Source: Anthopleura xanthogrammica (Eukaryota; Cnidaria; Anthozoa; Actiniaria; Actiniidae). From it: 64,000 nucleotides of DNA. The stretch is from NCBI GenBank assembly GCA_964019055.1, contig OZ025206.1, forward strand, positions 18,648,860-18,712,859. Reading direction: 5' to 3'. The notes under the pieces are model-generated. The model did not search any database. It was not told the origin of the DNA and saw only the letters and a list, made by a program, of their open reading frames with translations. A program made the translations under genes and the position numbers. Below are positions 59,591 to 64,000 of this stretch, in pieces; position 1 is the first letter of the stretch; each line of letters opens with the position of its first letter.

Positions 59591-60147
59591 CACTAACACT
59601 AGCTAACTAACTAACTAGCTAACTGCACTACTGGCTTGGTTTATTACTGAGTGAAAGTAGGGCGACTGGTCCATGTACTATGGATAGGGACATGGGTAGG
59701 TCTTTTGTTTTCTCTTCCCAGGGAGAGCATGTTCACCCCTATAGACTCCTTGACGTCAAAGCAGCTCAATTTGGAGGACAAAACACTTCTTTTGAAAAGA
59801 ATTTCAATCTCCTGAGAATTGGAACCTATTGTTTTGTCCTCCAAATTGAGCTGCATTCGGATGTGCTGCAAGGGGTCTATGTGTCTGGCAAAAACCATAA
59901 ACTTTTGTTAACCCTTCCGATCGTGTGGTTTTTAGTTGTTGATATCTTCACGTTCGGGTAAGTCAAATGGTTGAGATTATGAACCGAAAAACTGACATAA
60001 ATATTTGTGATATTTATGCCCCGTCAACCCCCCCCCCCCCCCTTGTGATTACGCCCCGAATTGGCCCAAAAGAACTTTCTTATCAGACCGGGAAGGGTGT
60101 CCCCATGGGGAACAAATCAAGATTTCTGTAGTGTAGCTCATACTTAC

Positions 60148-63100
60148 GGTGTGTTGCTGTGGTAAGTCTAGCAATGCTGTTAGCGGTATCACCACACGGT
60201 GTAGTGGCAAACACCCTGAATGTATATTTTGTCATTGGTGTAAGTTTGGTGATGGTGAGGTTTGTTCTTCTTAGTTTGTATGACTTCGTTTCCTTAAAGT
60301 CATTCCAATAGAAATTTGAGCCTTCGCATTCCACCTGTGACAAAACAGAGAATCAAGAAGGGAAAAAAGACTTTTTTCCAAACCCCTTAAGCTCCAGAAT
60401 GTATATTAGAGCGGTTTTAGTATAAGTCGACAACGATACGGTTTTGACTTAGAGCACGAATACACAGTAACATTGAAATGTCTTTCTTATTCTCGCAAGC
60501 TCTTTAACTTTTGTTATTACTTAACTTACCGTATAATACTGAACGGAATTTCTGATATTAGCAGGCATTTCCCAATTAAGCAGGACAGTGGTTTCCTTTT
60601 GTAACGATGCCATAAAATGTAATGGTGCACCAGGTCCTGTAAATCATAAGATGGCATCAAACAAAATATACTCATTATCATCCAAATTCAGTATTACAAG
60701 AAACAATAACTTCCCAAACGTAATAAGAAGCTCCTTCAGTCAAGAATACGGTTACATGTGTGTGTGTGTTTGTGTGTGCTTCATTAATAAGGAGCTTTTA
60801 GTAAACATTTGCTAGGAGCGTAAAATGCAAATAATTTTTTTTCCATTTTTATCATTACTTAGCAATTGTTGGATGAGGCTGTCAAACCGAGGCGAAAACT
60901 TACCCCAGTGCAAACTCTGTCAGTACGTGAGCCGCCTTGACTCGTTCAAACTATGCTTAAATTACATTCAAGCCAATCGAAAACTTATGATAAGTCATGA
61001 TAAGTTTGGGGTTTGGTACCGGGGAGAGTGCTGGTCGTAAATGACCACGCCCAACCATGGAGATAACCATGGTAACCGGGCCATATCTCACCACCAGCTC
61101 ACAAGTGGATACTTACGTTGTGTAGTTATGTTGACTGGTGTACTGTATGGTCCAGGTCCAACACGTGTGTACGCCCTAACAGATATACTGTACTCTGCAC
61201 ACAATGATAAGCCATGAATTGTATAAGAGAAGTCATCTGTTCTACCACTAGTGGCTGGTTGTCCTGCAATCACTTCGTGTCCTTTTCTTATCATGATCCA
61301 TCTCACTTCGTACTTGATAACTTTACCATTTCTCAAGTGTTTAGATACTTCAGCCCAAGTAGCGTTGTAAGTTGTGGCATTGACTTTAAACACATCTAAT
61401 GCTCGTGGGGAAGCGTCAGGGACTAATAAATATGAAAAATGTATGATATTTTTGAATTACCTGACTACAAATTCGTAATCATTTATGGTTTATTTTTGAT
61501 AAAAAGCCAAATGTTGAGGTAACAAATATGTCAAACAAATACCATCTTCCTTGGTTATTGCTTCCAGCGCAGTACTGAGTGGACCATCGTTGATAGTGTA
61601 GGCCAGTACTCGAAACCTGTACCGTGTGTATTTATCAAGTCCTCTCACCACTACTGATGTGGCAGAGGGATTATTATAACTGATGTATTGTAACCTGCTT
61701 CCTGTCCTTGACAACCTGTACACTATCTTGTAACCACGTAACACACCATTAATACACTTGGTATTGCGAAGTGAAGTCCAGGAGACGCGGATACTTGTGG
61801 ACGAGGTTGCTGTAGCGGATCTTAGTCGAGGAGAACAATCTGGAGCTGACAAAAAAATTGATTTGGTCATTGATGATATCTTAGAATGCTTCAAATGCGA
61901 CTGGTTAAAAATTTATTTACTAATTATGACAGTTTGATAATTTATTCGGTAATGCCGTGATTTGAAAGTCCTAGTCTACGTTTTTAGAAACATTGAAAGG
62001 ATACGAGCAAATTTAGTTCACTCTTATATGCTTCACGGCTTCTGCCAAATTTTATATAACCCCATCCTAGGTTATATTAACAATCAAAGCCTATTTGCTG
62101 TCATTCTTTACTTTAATAACCCGGCAAAGTTTATGGATACATACCATCCTCTAAGGTTGTTGCATCCGTTGCATTACTCAGTGGACCGTCCTTGATAGTG
62201 TAGGCCAGTACTTGAAATCTGTACCGTGTGTATTTATCAAGTCCTCTCACCACCACTGATGTTGTAGAGGGATTATTAACAATGATGTATTGTAACCTGC
62301 TTCCATTCCTTGACAACCTGTACGCTATCTTGTAACCACGTAACACATCATTAATACACTTGGTATTGCGAAGTGAAGTCCAGGAGACGCGGATACTTGT
62401 GGACGAGGTTGCTGTACCGGATGTTAGTCGAGGAGAACAATCTGGAGCTACCGTAACGAAAAAATAATGTTGTTAAGTTTATTCTCAGTAATTATGAGTT
62501 TTATAAAAACGAGGGGAAAATATCTCAATTTAAGTAAAAAAGTTAATATAAGATAAAACTTAACAAACTCAACAAAGATTTTAGTGTTATTTTATATTGC
62601 TTTAATATGACTGTCTTTCCTGGAGTACAGATAAACGCTGAAAAATATCATCTGTAGAAACAAAGTTGCCATCTTCTAATCGGTTTGCGCATTTCGTACT
62701 TTGCTCAGTGAACCGTTCTTGATGGTGTAGGCTAGAACTTAAAGTTTGTATACCTCAACGCTATTTTCAACCCTAATTATAACCACAGGGAGCCCACAGT
62801 CACTGGTTTAGTCAGTGTTTATGGTCAGCCCTTTATTGTCGGCGTTCCTGGTTGGTTCATCTTGGAGAAGAACGTCTCATTCCTTCCCGGCGTCCTCAAC
62901 CAGGAACGCCTGCAATACAGGCTATTAATGCATTACATTTCTTTTCATAATTCTGTGACCTAACCGACTCTAGTATCGCGGGCGCGTACCGAAACCCCGA
63001 CGGCTGAAATCTGAGCCTAACCAACCCCAGAGGTCTTGCGTTTTGCCTTCACTAAGTTTGATTGACGGAAGCTAAAATGCCAGACGCCTGGAGTTGGTTA

Positions 63101-64000
63101 GGTTGCAGAATTATGAAATGCGCTGTAATGCTGTGTCACGCGTTTACTTTCCAAGTACAGCAAAACAAAGCACGGGAATCGTATCTCAGTGTTGATCTGA
63201 AAGTAACAGATCTATAAGCCTTCATCTTGATGCGCCGGTAGTCAGTTAAAATTAATTTCGTTGAATAACAATAATCCGTTATAGCTTAGAAAATCAAGTG
63301 AAGTGGAATTATTCCACATTTGGAATCAGACCTCCCTGATTTTAACCAAAGTACGGTATGATGTTAATAATGTTATTCCCTTTAAACAAGTGATATCCAC
63401 CATTTATTGCTAATGAATTATTGGACTCGGAATACTGTTCTATTAAATTTTGTTTGTTAAATTTCCAATCTCAATTAATGAATAAAATTTCTTTATCAGA
63501 ATTAATTTTTTTATGAATTCCTACTAAATGGCTGAATGGCTGAATGGCTGAATGGCCCAAGTAGCGGTATAAGTTGTGGCATTGACTTTAAACACATCTA
63601 ATGGTCGTGGGGAAGCGTCAGGGACTAATAAATATGAAAAATGTATGATATTTTTGAATTACCTGACTACAAATTCGTAATCATTTATGGTTTATTTTTG
63701 ATTAAGAGTCAAATGTTGAGGTAAAAAATATGTCAAACAAATACCATCTTCCTTGGTTATTGCTTCCATGGCATTACTTAGTGGACCATCCCTGATAGTG
63801 TAGGCCAGTACTCGAAATATGTACCGTGTGTATTTATCAAGTCCTGTCACCACCACTGATGTTGTAGAGTGATTATTAACAGTGATGTATCGTGACATTC
63901 TTCCTGTCCTTGACAACCTGTACACTATCTTGTAACCACGTAACACACCATTAATACACTTGGTATTGTGAAGTGGAGCCCAGGAGACGCGGATACTTGT
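60148..64000 (-). CDS. FN3 array unit 4: modules A-A-A-B-C (5' part outside window)
   Basis: Transcript order: A from beyond the window edge to 63745, A 62447-62145, A 61845-61543, B 61422-61117, C 60636-60530 plus 60334-60148. All are open and in phase. The first A exon lacks its 5' end, which by length should lie near 64047. No signal exon is visible because it would lie further upstream. Confidence 0.7.
62931..63130. mobile_element. 200-bp MITE in FN3 unit 4
   Basis: Third copy of the 28151-28350 element, same length and position relative to the A modules. Confidence 0.75.

Overview
The window looks like animal nuclear DNA, most likely from an anthozoan cnidarian (coral or sea anemone). 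It is AT-rich with spliced GT-AG genes, carries endoglycoceramidase genes of the kind known from cnidarians, and is dense in foldback elements and tyrosine-recombinase (YR) retroelements. No species can be named from the sequence alone.

Layout. (1) 272-5102, + strand: the last 13 exons of an EPAC-type Rap guanine-nucleotide exchange factor (RAPGEF3/4 family), with complete splice sites and the natural stop. Its introns hold two MITE-like elements. (2) 6957-10666: two single-exon secreted GH5 endoglycoceramidase genes, head to head and nearly identical except for one divergent patch. (3) 10667-15700: no intact gene; foldbacks, a ~140-bp tandem array split by a MITE, and a relic of the 5' end of the gene family that follows. 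(4) 15734-64000, - strand: a tandem array of at least five units of a fibronectin-type-III (FN3) gene. Each unit is built from symmetrical phase 1-1 FN3 modules (here called A, B, C, D), and two units keep a signal-peptide exon. The units differ in module content, in loss of the signal exon and in inserted repeats. (5) 20553-25521: a complete-length YR retrotransposon (gag, RT/RNase H, YR) inside unit 0/1 DNA. Its ends are fixed exactly by empty paralogous sites in the other units. (6) 38-59 kb: large inter-unit repeats (R1, R2, R4), Crypton-like fragments, a gag/SGNH fragment pair, a LINE tail, nested MITEs and a 13-bp minisatellite of 22 copies.

The EPAC gene would act in cAMP-to-Rap signalling. 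The endoglycoceramidases would cleave glycosphingolipids outside the cell or in the gut/lysosome. The FN3 array would make secreted or cell-surface adhesion/recognition proteins; no transmembrane exon was found, so membrane anchoring is unresolved. The FN3 array and the retrotransposon with its internally placed B1-A2 junction are the two most interesting systems here.
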